NCBI RefSeq assembly: GCF_002532045.1
Contig: NZ_NWTG01000010.1
Location: forward strand, 124,001-188,000
Origin: Bradyrhizobium sp. C9
GTDB lineage: Bacteria; Pseudomonadota; Alphaproteobacteria; Rhizobiales; Xanthobacteraceae
DNA length: 64,000 nucleotides
Reading direction: 5' to 3'
Part shown: positions 1 through 8,583 of the stretch, in pieces
How positions within the stretch are numbered: position 1 is the first letter of the stretch
Layout of the letters: every line of letters begins with the position of its first letter
The notes under the pieces: generated by a model
The model's database searches: none
What the model saw: the letters and a program-made list of their open reading frames with translations, nothing else
Told to the model about the DNA's origin: nothing
Made by a program: the position numbers and the translations under genes

Positions 1-770
1 CGGCCGTCGAGCTGCACCGCGTCGCCGGCCACATCCACCGGCAGCACGATGGATTCGCCGATGAAGCCGTGCACGAAGGCGGTCGCCGGGTTGTCATAGA
101 CCTCGCCGGGCGAGCCGATCTGCTCGATCCTGCCCTTGTCCATGACCACGACGCGGTTGGCGACTTCGAGCGCCTCCTCCTGGTCGTGCGTGACGAAGAT
201 CGAGGTGACGTGGATCTCGTTGTGCAACGAGCGCAGCCACTGCCGGAGCTCCTTGCGGACCTTGGCGTCGAGCGCGCCGAACGGCTCGTCGAGCAGCAGG
301 ATCCGGGGCTCGATCGCGAGCGCGCGCGCCAGCGCGATGCGCTGACGCTGACCACCTGACAATTGGCTCGGATAGCGGTTGGCGAGCCAGTCGAGCTGCA
401 CCAGATCGAGCAGGTTCTTGACGCGGGCGCGGATCGTCGCCTCGTCCTTGCGGATCGCGCGCGGCTGCACGCGCAGGCCGAACGCGACATTCTCGAACAC
501 CGTCATGTGGCGGAACAGCGCATAGTGCTGGAACACGAAGCCGACCTGACGCTCGCTGGCGCCGCGCGACAGCGCGTTCTCGCCGTCGATCGCGACCTCG
601 CCCGAGTCGGGCCAATCCAACCCGGCGATGATCCGCAGCAGCGTCGTCTTGCCGGAGCCGGACGGGCCGAGCAACGCCAGCAGCTCGCCGTCAGCGACCT
701 TGAGATCGACATTGTCGAGCGCGGCAAAGCTGCCGAACTTCTTTACGATATTCGTGACTTCAATCGCCAT
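1..770 (-). CDS. cysA: Sulfate/thiosulfate ABC transporter ATPase CysA (C-terminus beyond window)
   Basis: ATP-hydrolysing subunit of the sulfate importer, acting on the cytoplasmic face with CysT and CysW. About 256 codons are visible; the family is usually about 340-350 residues, so only the C-terminal regulatory part is missing. Walker A GPSGSGKT is at residues 35-42, followed by a Q-loop (FVFQHYAL), the signature LSGGQRQ, Walker B ILLLDEP and the switch histidine in FVTHDQEEA. The ATG at 770 lies inside the 3' end of cysW (11-nt overlap), indicating translational coupling as the last gene of sbp-cysT-cysW-cysA. Assignment as sulfate-specific rests on the neighbouring sulfate-binding protein. 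Confidence 0.95.
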   Translation of the reverse strand, partial: MAIEVTNIVKKFGSFAALDNVDLKVADGELLALLGPSGSGKTTLLRIIAGLDWPDSGEVAIDGENALSRGASERQVGFVFQHYALFRHMTVFENVAFGLRVQPRAIRKDEATIRARVKNLLDLVQLDWLANRYPSQLSGGQRQRIALARALAIEPRILLLDEPFGALDAKVRKELRQWLRSLHNEIHVTSIFVTHDQEEALEVANRVVVMDKGRIEQIGSPGEVYDNPATAFVHGFIGESIVLPVDVAGDAVQLDG

Positions 771-1722
771 CGGGCACCTCTGCCTCGTCGAGCCGCCGCT
801 CGAGAACGGTTTTCGCCACCAGCGTGATCAGCGCCAGCATCGCCAGCAGCGACGCAATCGCGAACGAGGCGACGAACTGATATTCGTTGTAGAGAATCTC
901 GACCAAGAGCGGCATCGTGTTGGTCTCGCCGCGGATGTGGCCGGAGACGACGGACACCGCGCCGAACTCGCCCATCGCGCGCGCGTTGCAGAGCAGGACG
1001 CCGTAGAGCAGGCCCCACTTGATGTTGGGCAGCGTGACGCGGAAGAAGGTCTGCAGGCCGGAGGCGCCGAGCGAGATCGCCGCCTCCTCTTCCTGGGTGC
1101 CCTGTTCCTGCATCAGCGGGATCAGCGCGCGCGCCACGAAGGGGAAGGTGACGAAGATCGTCGCCAGCGCGATGCCGGGCACCGCGAACAGGATGTGGAC
1201 GTTGTGGGCCTGCAGCCACGGCCCGAAATAGCCCTGCGCGCCGAACAGCAGCACGAAGACCAGGCCCGAAATCACGGGCGAGACCGAGAACGGCAGGTCG
1301 ATCAGCGTGATCAGGAAGGTCTTGCCGGTGAATTCGAATTTCGAGATCGCCCAGGCCGCGACCACGCCGAACACGAGGTTGAACGTGACCGAGATCGCCG
1401 CGATCAGCAGCGTCAGCTTGATCGCAGCGAGCGCCTCGGGCTCGGCCAGCGCCGCGAAGTAGGCGACGATGCCTTTCGAGAAGGCCGAGGCGAACACGAC
1501 GACCAGCGGCAGCACGACGAAGATGCTGAGGAAGGCGATCGCGAGCGCGATGATGATGAGGCGGACCGGGCCCGGCTCGGTGCGCGGGTTGCGCCGCGCC
1601 GCGACCGGCTCGGCGCGCGCGATCTCGAGCCGCGGCGCCGGGGCCGCAACGCTGACATCGGTCGCGGGCGCGTAGGTCCGCAGTTGCGTGGTCGAGGTCG
1701 CCAATCCCGTCTGCATCGACAT
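760..1722 (-). CDS. cysW: Sulfate ABC transporter permease CysW
   Basis: Second inner-membrane permease of the sulfate importer. The protein (about 320 residues) has a Pro/Ala/Arg-rich cytoplasmic N-terminus of about 60 residues, then several hydrophobic segments. The binding-protein-dependent permease loop (EEEAAISLGASGLQTFFRVTLP), which contacts CysA, is present. I chose the ATG at 1722 because a GAGG stands 6 nt upstream of it; a TTG at 1734 overlapping the cysT stop is the longer alternative. It overlaps cysA by 11 nt and follows cysT immediately. Confidence 0.93.
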   Translation of the reverse strand: MSMQTGLATSTTQLRTYAPATDVSVAAPAPRLEIARAEPVAARRNPRTEPGPVRLIIIALAIAFLSIFVVLPLVVVFASAFSKGIVAYFAALAEPEALAAIKLTLLIAAISVTFNLVFGVVAAWAISKFEFTGKTFLITLIDLPFSVSPVISGLVFVLLFGAQGYFGPWLQAHNVHILFAVPGIALATIFVTFPFVARALIPLMQEQGTQEEEAAISLGASGLQTFFRVTLPNIKWGLLYGVLLCNARAMGEFGAVSVVSGHIRGETNTMPLLVEILYNEYQFVASFAIASLLAMLALITLVAKTVLERRLDEAEVPDGD

Positions 1723-1730
1723 CTCGAACC

Positions 1731-2567
1731 TCAATGCACGGGAATGCGGGCTTGCGCCCAGCGCTGCAGCCGGTTGATCAGGAAGATGATCAGGAACGAG
1801 GCCACCAGCATCACCACCGCGATCGCGGTGGCGTCGGCGTAGCGGAATTCGGACAGCCGGATCACGATCAGGAGCGGTGCGATCTCGGAGACGTTGGGCA
1901 GATTGCCGGCGATGAAGATCACCGAACCGTATTCACCGATGGCGCGGGCAAAGGCCAGCGCAAAACCGGTGAGCAGCGCCGGAATCAAACTCGGCAGGAT
2001 GACGCGAAACACCGTGTGCCAGCGATTGGCGCCAAGGCTCGCCGCAGCCTCCTCGATCTCGGGATCGAGATCGATCAGCACCGGCTGCACCGTGCGCACC
2101 ACGAAGGGAATGCCGATGAAGATCATCGCGATGAAGATGCCGATCGGCGTGAACGCGACCTTGATGCCGAGCTCGGCGAGCGGCGCGCCGAGCCAGCCCT
2201 TCTGGGCGAACAGTTGCGTCAGCGCGACGCCCGCGACCGCGGTCGGCAAGGCAAACGGAATATCGACGATGGCGTCGAACAGTCGCCGGCCTGGAAAACG
2301 GTAGCGCACCAGCGCCCAGACGATGATGGTGCCCATCACCAGATTGACGCAGGCGGCCGCAAACGAAAGTCCGAACGAAATCTTCAGCGCGTTCAGGGTA
2401 CGGCGGCTGGCGACGATGCTCCAGAACTGGTCGAGGCTCAGCTCGAACGTCTTGAGGAACAGCGCGGCCAGCGGAATCAGGATAATAACGGAGAGCCATG
2501 TCAGGGTCAGTCCCATGGTGAGACCGAACCCCGGCAGGGTGCTGCGCCTTGCAACCGCTGTGCTCAC
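1731..2567 (-). CDS. cysT: Sulfate ABC transporter permease CysT (CysU)
   Basis: First permease subunit of the sulfate importer; 278 residues, the usual family length, with about six membrane segments. The permease signature loop is visible as EEAAASLGANRWHTVFRVILP. The start is a GTG at 2567 preceded by an A/G-rich AGGGGGG ribosome-binding site; the ATG two bases upstream is out of frame and stops at once. It lies 15 nt downstream of the sulfate-binding protein gene and its stop abuts cysW, so the four genes form one uptake operon. Confidence 0.94.
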   Translation of the reverse strand: MSTAVARRSTLPGFGLTMGLTLTWLSVIILIPLAALFLKTFELSLDQFWSIVASRRTLNALKISFGLSFAAACVNLVMGTIIVWALVRYRFPGRRLFDAIVDIPFALPTAVAGVALTQLFAQKGWLGAPLAELGIKVAFTPIGIFIAMIFIGIPFVVRTVQPVLIDLDPEIEEAAASLGANRWHTVFRVILPSLIPALLTGFALAFARAIGEYGSVIFIAGNLPNVSEIAPLLIVIRLSEFRYADATAIAVVMLVASFLIIFLINRLQRWAQARIPVH

Positions 2568-2582
2568 ATGCCCCCCTGTTGA

Positions 2583-3572
2583 TCAGTTTTTGTAGATCTG
2601 ATCGAAGATGCCGCCCTCGGCGAAGTGCTCCTTCTGCGCCTTGGTCCAACCACCGAAAACGTCGTCGATGGTGAAAAGTTCGACCTTGGCGAAGGATTTT
2701 TCGTACTCCTTGGCGATCTCCGGATCGCGCGGCCGGTAGGAGTTGCGCGCGGCGATCTCCTGGCCTTCCTTGGTGTACCAGTACTTCAGATAGGCTTCGG
2801 CGACCGCGCGGGTGCCCTTCTTGTCGGCGACGGCATCGACCACGGCGACCGGCGGCTCGGCGAGGATCGACTGTGGCGGCGCCACGATCTCGAACTTGTC
2901 CGCACCGAACTCGCGCAACGCCAAGAAGGCTTCGTTCTCCCACGCCAGCAGCACGTCGCCGACACCGCGCTCGACGAAGGTCACGGTCGAACCGCGCGCG
3001 CCGGTGTCGAGCACCGGCACGTTCTGATAAAGGTCTGCGACGAACTTCTTCGCCTTGTCGACCGAGCCGAACTTCTTCTGCGCGTAGCCCCAGGCGGCGA
3101 GATAGTTCCAGCGCGCACCACCGGACGTCTTCGGATTCGGCGTGATCACGGCGACGCCGGGCTTGATCAGATCGTCCCAATCCTTGATGCCCTTGGGATT
3201 GCCCTTGCGCACCAGGAACACGATGGTCGAGGTGTAGGGCGAGGCGTTGAGCGCAAGCTTCTTCTGCCAATCGGCGGCGAGCAGGCCCTTGCCGGCGATC
3301 GCGTCGATGTCATAGGCCAGCGCCAGTGTCACGACATCGGCCTGCAATCCGTCGATCACCGAGCGCGCCTGCGAGCCCGAGCCGCCATGCGACTGCTTGA
3401 TCTCGACGCTCTTGCCGGTGTCCTTCTGATAGGCCGCGGCGAACGCCTTGTTGAAATCGACATAGAGCTCGCGCGTCGGATCGTAGGACACGTTGAGTAG
3501 CGAATAGTCAGCCGCGAAGGCCGAGCTCGCCCACAACAATCCCGCGACCAGCGGCAGCATACGACGGATCAT
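2583..3572 (-). CDS. sbp: Periplasmic sulfate-binding protein Sbp
   Basis: Captures sulfate (or thiosulfate) in the periplasm and delivers it to CysTWA. Residues 1-20 form a Sec signal peptide ending in SAFA before ADYSLL. Two family signatures are visible: the SHGGSG loop that contributes anion ligands, and NPKTSGGAR, which matches the known prokaryotic sulfate-binding signature 2. I chose the ATG at 3572 (329 residues) because GGAG sits 6 nt upstream; an in-frame ATG at 3584 would add four residues. The roughly 195-nt gap upstream separates it from cysH, so it may have its own promoter. Confidence 0.95.
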   Translation of the reverse strand: MIRRMLPLVAGLLWASSAFAADYSLLNVSYDPTRELYVDFNKAFAAAYQKDTGKSVEIKQSHGGSGSQARSVIDGLQADVVTLALAYDIDAIAGKGLLAADWQKKLALNASPYTSTIVFLVRKGNPKGIKDWDDLIKPGVAVITPNPKTSGGARWNYLAAWGYAQKKFGSVDKAKKFVADLYQNVPVLDTGARGSTVTFVERGVGDVLLAWENEAFLALREFGADKFEIVAPPQSILAEPPVAVVDAVADKKGTRAVAEAYLKYWYTKEGQEIAARNSYRPRDPEIAKEYEKSFAKVELFTIDDVFGGWTKAQKEHFAEGGIFDQIYKN

Positions 3573-3647
3573 TTCTGTCTCCATTCAACCTGAGAATGTC
3601 AGGGAACACGCAAGACATAACTCACGGTGAAGTGGCCTGAAGTCAAC

Positions 3648-3661
3648 GAAACCGGTTTTCT
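3648..3661. promoter_or_regulatory. Possible operator upstream of sbp resembling the cysG/cysD motif
   Basis: The sequence GAAACCGGTTTTCT has the same GAAA-N4-TTTTCT outline as an AT-rich element found twice between cysG and cysD. It lies about 76 nt upstream of the sbp start. This is a weak pattern match only; a LysR-type cysteine regulator (CysB/CysR-like) would be the expected binder, but none is encoded in this window. Confidence 0.2.
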
Positions 3662-3767
3662 TAGTTTTCAGCGGCGCAGCGCGCTTGTGCTACGAAGCCG
3701 CCGCGCTGCGAAGGCTTTGTCACGTCGCCGGATCGCATGCGCGATCAATGCGACTGAGCGCGGTGCT

Positions 3768-4496
3768 CTACGACATCTTGGTTGTGTGGATGCCGCATTC
3801 CGTCTTCGCGCGGCCACGCCAGCGGCCGTCGCGTGCATCCTCGCCGGCTGCAGCCCGGCTCGAGCAAGGCATACACCCGACCGACTGATATCCCGATGCG
3901 ACAAGTGGATGCGGCGGCAGCCCGCCGAGCGTGTAGATCGCCTCGATCTCCTCGCGCGAGACATTGGCGAACGGGTTGAATTTCAGTCTGACGCCGTCGT
4001 CCTCGACGACAGGGATATCGGCGCGGGCGCCGCCCTGGAAACGCTTGCGGCCGTTGATCCAGCCGGCGAACGGCTTCAGCGCGCGCGCCAACGGCTCGAC
4101 CTTACGGATGCGGCAGCAGGCGTCGGGATCGTTGAACCACAATTCGCGGTCCGGATCGAGACGCGCCAGCGCCTGCTCGTCGGGCTTGATCGAGCGCACA
4201 TCGGTGAGGCCGAGCGTCTTGATCAGCGTGTCGCGATAGGCCAGCGTCTCCTCGAACAGCCAGCCGGTGTCGAGGAAGACCACCGGGATCGCTGGATCGA
4301 CGTCCGCCATCACCTTGAGCAACGCGGCGGATTCAGTGCCGAACGACGACACCAGCGCCAGCCTCTCGCGGCCGACCGTTTGCAATGCGGCCGCGATCAC
4401 CTCGGCGGGCGACGCCTTGCGCAGCGCGCGATCGAGCGCATCGGCCGCGGGCAATGCGACTGACGCGACTGCAAGCTCTGGTGCAAGCGTGCTCAC
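3768..4496 (-). CDS. cysH: Assimilatory APS reductase (CysH)
   Basis: Reduces adenylyl sulfate to sulfite in the cytoplasm using thioredoxin. The 242-residue protein has the PP-loop-like SSFGTESA at 50-57, the iron-sulfur cysteine pair CC at 127-128, CMPC at 208-211 and the catalytic ECGIH near residue 234. The CC plus CxxC set is what separates [4Fe-4S] APS reductases from E. coli-type PAPS reductases, so APS is the likely substrate. It overlaps the upstream DUF934 gene by 4 nt (ATGA type) and is the last gene of the cysG-to-cysH run. Confidence 0.95.
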   Translation of the reverse strand: MSTLAPELAVASVALPAADALDRALRKASPAEVIAAALQTVGRERLALVSSFGTESAALLKVMADVDPAIPVVFLDTGWLFEETLAYRDTLIKTLGLTDVRSIKPDEQALARLDPDRELWFNDPDACCRIRKVEPLARALKPFAGWINGRKRFQGGARADIPVVEDDGVRLKFNPFANVSREEIEAIYTLGGLPPHPLVASGYQSVGCMPCSSRAAAGEDARDGRWRGRAKTECGIHTTKMS

Positions 4497-5008
4497 TGGC
4501 CGGCGCTCTCCGAATGCCGCAGCTGCATACGGCGGTTCAGCGCCGTGACGCGGCCGTCGCCGGTCGGCTGATAGAACACCGAATAGCGCTTCATGGTCTG
4601 GGCGAACGCGTCGGCGTCGGCATCCTTCTTGACCTCGAAGGCGTCGAAGCCGGCGCGGGTCATGAACACGAACTGGTCGCGCAGGATCTGCCCGGTGGCG
4701 CGCAGCTCGCCGTCATAGCCGTAACGCTCGCGCAGCAGGCGCGCCTGGCTGTAGGCGCGGCCGTCGCGGAAGGTCGGGAACACCAACGCGACCGAGGCCA
4801 GCCCATCGAGATGCGGCACCAGTTCGTCGAGGTTGCGGTTGTTCGGCCAGATCACCCCGAGCTTGCCGGGGCGGCGCAGCAGCGCCTGCGGATCGGCGAG
4901 AAAGCGCTCGGCCGTCACCAGCACCGCGCCGTCGCCCGGCAACTCGGCGCCGTCGGCGACATGCACGAACAGATCGGTGGTCAGTCTTCCCTGCTTAACG
5001 AGTGGCAT
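4493..5008 (-). CDS. DUF934 protein, sulfite-reductase companion
   Basis: A 171-residue soluble protein of the DUF934 family, which is typically found beside cysI/cysH; its biochemical function is not established. Visible features include the family-type block LGVIWPNNRNLDELVPHL and FPTFRDGRAYSQARLLRERYG. It overlaps cysI by 14 nt upstream and cysH by 4 nt downstream, so it is translated together with the two reductases. A role in electron delivery to, or maturation of, the sulfite reductase is a reasonable inference from position only. Confidence 0.88.
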   Translation of the reverse strand: MPLVKQGRLTTDLFVHVADGAELPGDGAVLVTAERFLADPQALLRRPGKLGVIWPNNRNLDELVPHLDGLASVALVFPTFRDGRAYSQARLLRERYGYDGELRATGQILRDQFVFMTRAGFDAFEVKKDADADAFAQTMKRYSVFYQPTGDGRVTALNRRMQLRHSESAGQ

Positions 5009-6650
5009 AGACGCGCTCCCTGATAGGCTCGACGCCCAGACGCTTCACCGTATCGACGAACAATTCCTCGGGACGGTCGCGCAGCGCGAGATAAGCTTCG
5101 ACAATGTCTTCGATCACATCGGCGACTTCCGCATAGGGAACGGCCGGGCCGATCAAGGTGCCCAACTGCGCGTTCTCGTCGGCGCGGCCGCCGATCGTGA
5201 TCTGATAAAACTCCTCACCGTTCTTCTCGACGCCGAGAATGCCGATGTGGCCGACATGGTGATGGCCGCAGGCATTGATGCAGCCGGAGATGTTGATGTG
5301 CAGCCGGCCAATCAGGTCGGCGGTGTCGTGGTTGGCGAAACGCCGCGTCAGCTCCTGCGCGATCGGGATCGAGCGCGCATTGGCCAGCGAGCAGTAATCC
5401 AGCCCCGGGCAGGCGATGATGTCGGTGACGAGGTTGACATTCGGCGTCGCGAGGCCGAGGCGGTCGAGCGCCTTGAACAGCGCCGGCAGATCGCGCTTGG
5501 CGACGTGCGGCAGCGCCAGGTTCTGCTCGTGGCCGACGCGGATCTCGCCGAACGAGTATTTGTCGGCGAGGTCGGCGACCGCGTCCATCTGCTCGGCGGT
5601 GGCATCGCCGGGTGGGCCACCGACCGGCTTCAGCGACAGCGTCACGATCGAATAGCCCTGCACCTTGTGCGCCGACACCGAGTTCTTGCGCCAGCGCTCG
5701 AACAGCTTGTCATGCGCGGCCTGCTTCAGCTCGTCCGGCATGTGCGGCAGCTTTTCGTAGGCCGGGTAAGAGAAGCGCGAGCGGACCTCCTCGATGGCGG
5801 TGTGATCGAGCGTCAGCCCGACATCGCCCATCGCCTTCCACTCCTCGTCGACTTCCTTGGCGAACTTCTCGATCCCGAGTTCGTGCACCAGGATCTTGAT
5901 ACGCGCCTTGTAGATGTTGTCGCGGCGGCCGTACTGGTTGTAGACGCGCAGGATCGCCTCGATGTAGCTCAGGATATCGCGGCCAGAGACGAACGGCTTG
6001 ATGGTCTTGGCGATGAACGGGGTGCGGCCGAGGCCGCCGCCGACCAGCACCTCGAACCCGGTCTCGCCGTCGGCGTTCTTGTGCAGGCGCAGCCCGATGT
6101 CGTGAATCTTGATCGCGGCGCGATCGTGCTCGGCGGCGGTGATCGCGATCTTGAACTTGCGTGGCAGGAACGAGAATTCCGGATGCAGGGTGGTGTGCTG
6201 GCGGATCAGCTCCGACCAGATGCGCGGATCCTCGATCTCACCGGGCGCGACGCCGGCCCACTGGTCCGAGGTGACGTTGCGCATGTTGTTGCCGGAGGTC
6301 TGCATCGCATGGATGCCGACCTCGGCGAGATCGGCCAGCGCATCGGGCAGCTCGGCGAGCTTGATCCAGTTGAACTGGATGTTCTGCCGCGTGGTGAAGT
6401 GGCCATAGCCGCGGTCGTAGCGGCGCGCGACATGGGCGAACCGGCGCAGCTGCTTCGACGACAGCGTGCCGTACGGAATCGCGACGCGGAACATGTAGGC
6501 GTGCAGCTGCAAATACACGCCGTTCTGCAGGCGCAGGATCTTGAATTCGTCCTCGGTGAGCTCGCCCGAGAGGCGGCGCTTCACCTGGTCGCGGAATTCC
6601 GAAACACGCTCGTTGATCAGCGTGCGGTCGAGTTCGTCATAAGCATACAT
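4995..6650 (-). CDS. cysI: Siroheme-dependent sulfite reductase hemoprotein (CysI type)
   Basis: Catalyses the six-electron reduction of sulfite to sulfide. The 551-residue protein has the two-fold nitrite/sulfite reductase architecture. The four cysteines that hold the coupled siroheme-[4Fe-4S] centre are in CPGLDYC (414-420) and CINAC (457-461, followed by GHHH). The first repeat contains the substrate-face block HFTTRQNIQFNW. No CysJ flavoprotein is present nearby, so the electron donor may be ferredoxin or a distant CysJ. Nitrite reductase is the alternative, but the flanking cysG, DUF934 and cysH genes favour sulfite. Confidence 0.94.
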   Translation of the reverse strand: MYAYDELDRTLINERVSEFRDQVKRRLSGELTEDEFKILRLQNGVYLQLHAYMFRVAIPYGTLSSKQLRRFAHVARRYDRGYGHFTTRQNIQFNWIKLAELPDALADLAEVGIHAMQTSGNNMRNVTSDQWAGVAPGEIEDPRIWSELIRQHTTLHPEFSFLPRKFKIAITAAEHDRAAIKIHDIGLRLHKNADGETGFEVLVGGGLGRTPFIAKTIKPFVSGRDILSYIEAILRVYNQYGRRDNIYKARIKILVHELGIEKFAKEVDEEWKAMGDVGLTLDHTAIEEVRSRFSYPAYEKLPHMPDELKQAAHDKLFERWRKNSVSAHKVQGYSIVTLSLKPVGGPPGDATAEQMDAVADLADKYSFGEIRVGHEQNLALPHVAKRDLPALFKALDRLGLATPNVNLVTDIIACPGLDYCSLANARSIPIAQELTRRFANHDTADLIGRLHINISGCINACGHHHVGHIGILGVEKNGEEFYQITIGGRADENAQLGTLIGPAVPYAEVADVIEDIVEAYLALRDRPEELFVDTVKRLGVEPIRERVYATR

Positions 6651-6675
6651 GTTCGATGAGCCTTACGCCGGCGCC

Positions 6676-6993
6676 TTACGCTGGGACCTGGAGATCGATG
6701 GTGACGCCCTTGGCGCGGATATGTTCGCGGAGATTGCCCGGCTTGACCTTGCCGCCGTCCTTGAGCTCGACCGGCGCGATATAGGGCCCGACCGCGCCGA
6801 CGTCGTCGGCGGTAGCTTCGGCCAGCAGCGCGCGGGCCTCGTCAGACGTGGTCACGATCGCAGAGTCGGAGAGTTCGGTGGACCAGCCTTGCTTGGCGGT
6901 TCGGTACACCACGGCACCGTCCCAGGTCCGGTTGGCGGTCACCATCGAGGGGCCTGTGATCCTGATTTTCTTCTGTTCGAGCGGAGAGGTCAT
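6676..6993 (-). CDS. DUF2849 protein in the sulfite reductase operon
   Basis: A 105-residue soluble protein of the DUF2849 family, usually located between cysG and cysI in alphaproteobacteria; no biochemical role is known. I chose the ATG at 6993 because it forms a 4-nt ATGA overlap with the cysG stop. Longer in-frame starts up to 7062 would run through the cysG coding region. The sequence is rich in beta-prone residues (GAVVYRTAKQGWSTEL) and has no cysteine or membrane segment after this start. Confidence 0.85.
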   Translation of the reverse strand: MTSPLEQKKIRITGPSMVTANRTWDGAVVYRTAKQGWSTELSDSAIVTTSDEARALLAEATADDVGAVGPYIAPVELKDGGKVKPGNLREHIRAKGVTIDLQVPA

Positions 6994-8441
6994 TCGGCAG
7001 CTTTCAGCAGTTCGGAGAACATCTGGTTGGAGAACAGTTGGGTGACGTTGGATCGGCTCCACGGCGCGGAATGCGCGACCACGTCGCCGATGATGAGGAC
7101 AGCGGGTCCGCCATCGACCTGTTTGACCAGTTCGGGCAGCCGCGCCAGCGTGCCGACCGCGGCCTTGGCATCGGGCCGCGTCACGCGCGCGAACACGCCG
7201 ACCGGCGTCTCCGGCGAGCGGCCCGCGGCGAGCAAACCTTCGCGGATCGAGGGCGCCGCGGTCATGCCCATGTAGACGACGACGGTCATCTTGGTATCGG
7301 TCAGCACCGACCAGTCGACGACCTCGGCATCGCGCGCCTTGTGCGCGGTCAGGAAGGTGATGCGCAGCGCCTCGTGCCGGAAGGTCAGCGGCACCTCGAA
7401 CTGCGCGGCCGCGCCCAGACCGGCGGAGATGCCGGGAATAATGGAGTAGGCGACGCCGGCATCGCGCAGCGCCTCGATTTCCTCGCCGCCGCGACCGAAC
7501 ACAAAGGGATCGCCGCCCTTCAGCCGCACCGCGCGCTGGCCCGACTGCGCCGCCTCGATCATCAGACGGTTGATCGCGTCCTGGCCGATGCCGGGCTTGC
7601 CGATGCGGCGGCCGACGGGAATCCGCGCGGCATCGCGCCGGATGCGGTCGAGAATTTCTGATGACACCAATTCGTCATAGAACACGACGTCGGCGTCCTG
7701 CAGCGCGCGCAGCGCCTTCACGGTGAGCAGATCCGGATCGCCGGGACCGGCGCCGACCAGCGCCACATGACCGACAGCCTTGCCTTCGGTATCAGCGCCT
7801 GCGAACGCAGCGGGATCGCTGATCGCGTTCAGCGCCTGCTCGGCCTCGCCGTTGCGGCCGGCCAGTACCAGCGCGCCGATCGGACCGTCGACGATGCGCT
7901 CCCAGAAGCGGCGACGCAGCGGAAACTCTTCAATCCGCGCATGCATCGGTTTGCGGAAGCGGCCGATGAAGCCGGCGAGATCGCCGATCCGCGCAGGCAG
8001 CACCGCCTCGATCTTCTCGCGAATGCGACGCGCCACGACCGGCGACGTGCCGCCGGTTCCGACCGCGACCACGACATCGCCGCGATCGACGATCGCAGGC
8101 ATGATGAAGGTGGAGTGCACGAGGTCGTCCATCACGTTGACCGGCAGGCCAATCGCCTTGGCGCGCGCTGACATTGCAACACCAACGTCACCCGCACCGG
8201 CGCAGAGCACGGCGATGACATCGGAGAGATCGGCTGCGAGCGGATCGCCTTCGGCGCGCTCGATGCGCGCGGCGTCCTCCGCCGCGATACCGGCGAGTTC
8301 ATGATCGCCGTCGGTCGCGTACCAGCGAACCGCGGCGCCGGCAGCTGCGAGCAGCCGCAACTTGGCGCGCACGAGCTCGCCCGCTCCAACGAGCAGCACC
8401 TTGCCGCTTTGCAGATCCAGAAACACCGGCAGATATCGCAT
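6990..8441 (-). CDS. cysG: Siroheme synthase CysG (dehydrogenase/ferrochelatase plus uroporphyrinogen-III methyltransferase)
   Basis: Makes siroheme for CysI in three steps. The first half has the NAD-binding VLLVGAGELVRAKLRLL of the precorrin-2 dehydrogenase/ferrochelatase domain. The second half, from about residue 225, is a SUMT methyltransferase with VALVGAGPGDPDLLTVKAL and RLKGGDPFVFGRGGEE. At 483 residues it is the usual length of the trifunctional enzyme. It is the first gene of the minus-strand assimilation operon, with its start at 8441 preceded by GGGGAAGCGAG, and it diverges from cysD. Confidence 0.95.
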   Translation of the reverse strand: MRYLPVFLDLQSGKVLLVGAGELVRAKLRLLAAAGAAVRWYATDGDHELAGIAAEDAARIERAEGDPLAADLSDVIAVLCAGAGDVGVAMSARAKAIGLPVNVMDDLVHSTFIMPAIVDRGDVVVAVGTGGTSPVVARRIREKIEAVLPARIGDLAGFIGRFRKPMHARIEEFPLRRRFWERIVDGPIGALVLAGRNGEAEQALNAISDPAAFAGADTEGKAVGHVALVGAGPGDPDLLTVKALRALQDADVVFYDELVSSEILDRIRRDAARIPVGRRIGKPGIGQDAINRLMIEAAQSGQRAVRLKGGDPFVFGRGGEEIEALRDAGVAYSIIPGISAGLGAAAQFEVPLTFRHEALRITFLTAHKARDAEVVDWSVLTDTKMTVVVYMGMTAAPSIREGLLAAGRSPETPVGVFARVTRPDAKAAVGTLARLPELVKQVDGGPAVLIIGDVVAHSAPWSRSNVTQLFSNQMFSELLKAAE

Positions 8442-8474
8442 CAGACACTCGCTTCCCCAATTTGGGGGTTGACT

Positions 8475-8534
8475 GAAATTATTTTCTATTTATCTCTCGA
8501 TCAAGCCCAGCAAAGAGAAAATTATTTCTTCTCT
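8475..8534. promoter_or_regulatory. Divergent cysG/cysD promoter region with twin AT-rich elements
   Basis: This 142-nt divergent spacer is strikingly AT-rich. Two near-identical 13-mers, GAAATTATTTTCT at 8475-8487 and GAAAATTATTTCT at 8517-8529, are spaced 42 nt start to start, about four helical turns. Each is nearly palindromic, and the second lies inside a dyad AGAGAA-N9-TTCTCT (8514-8534). The spacing and dyads are what a LysR-type activator/repressor such as CysB would use to control both operons. That is inference: no binding data and no regulator gene are in the window. Confidence 0.5.
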
Positions 8535-8583
8535 ATTGCAGCGCAACTTTAGAATTTTCAACTCCACAGGCCAAGGCCAAGAG

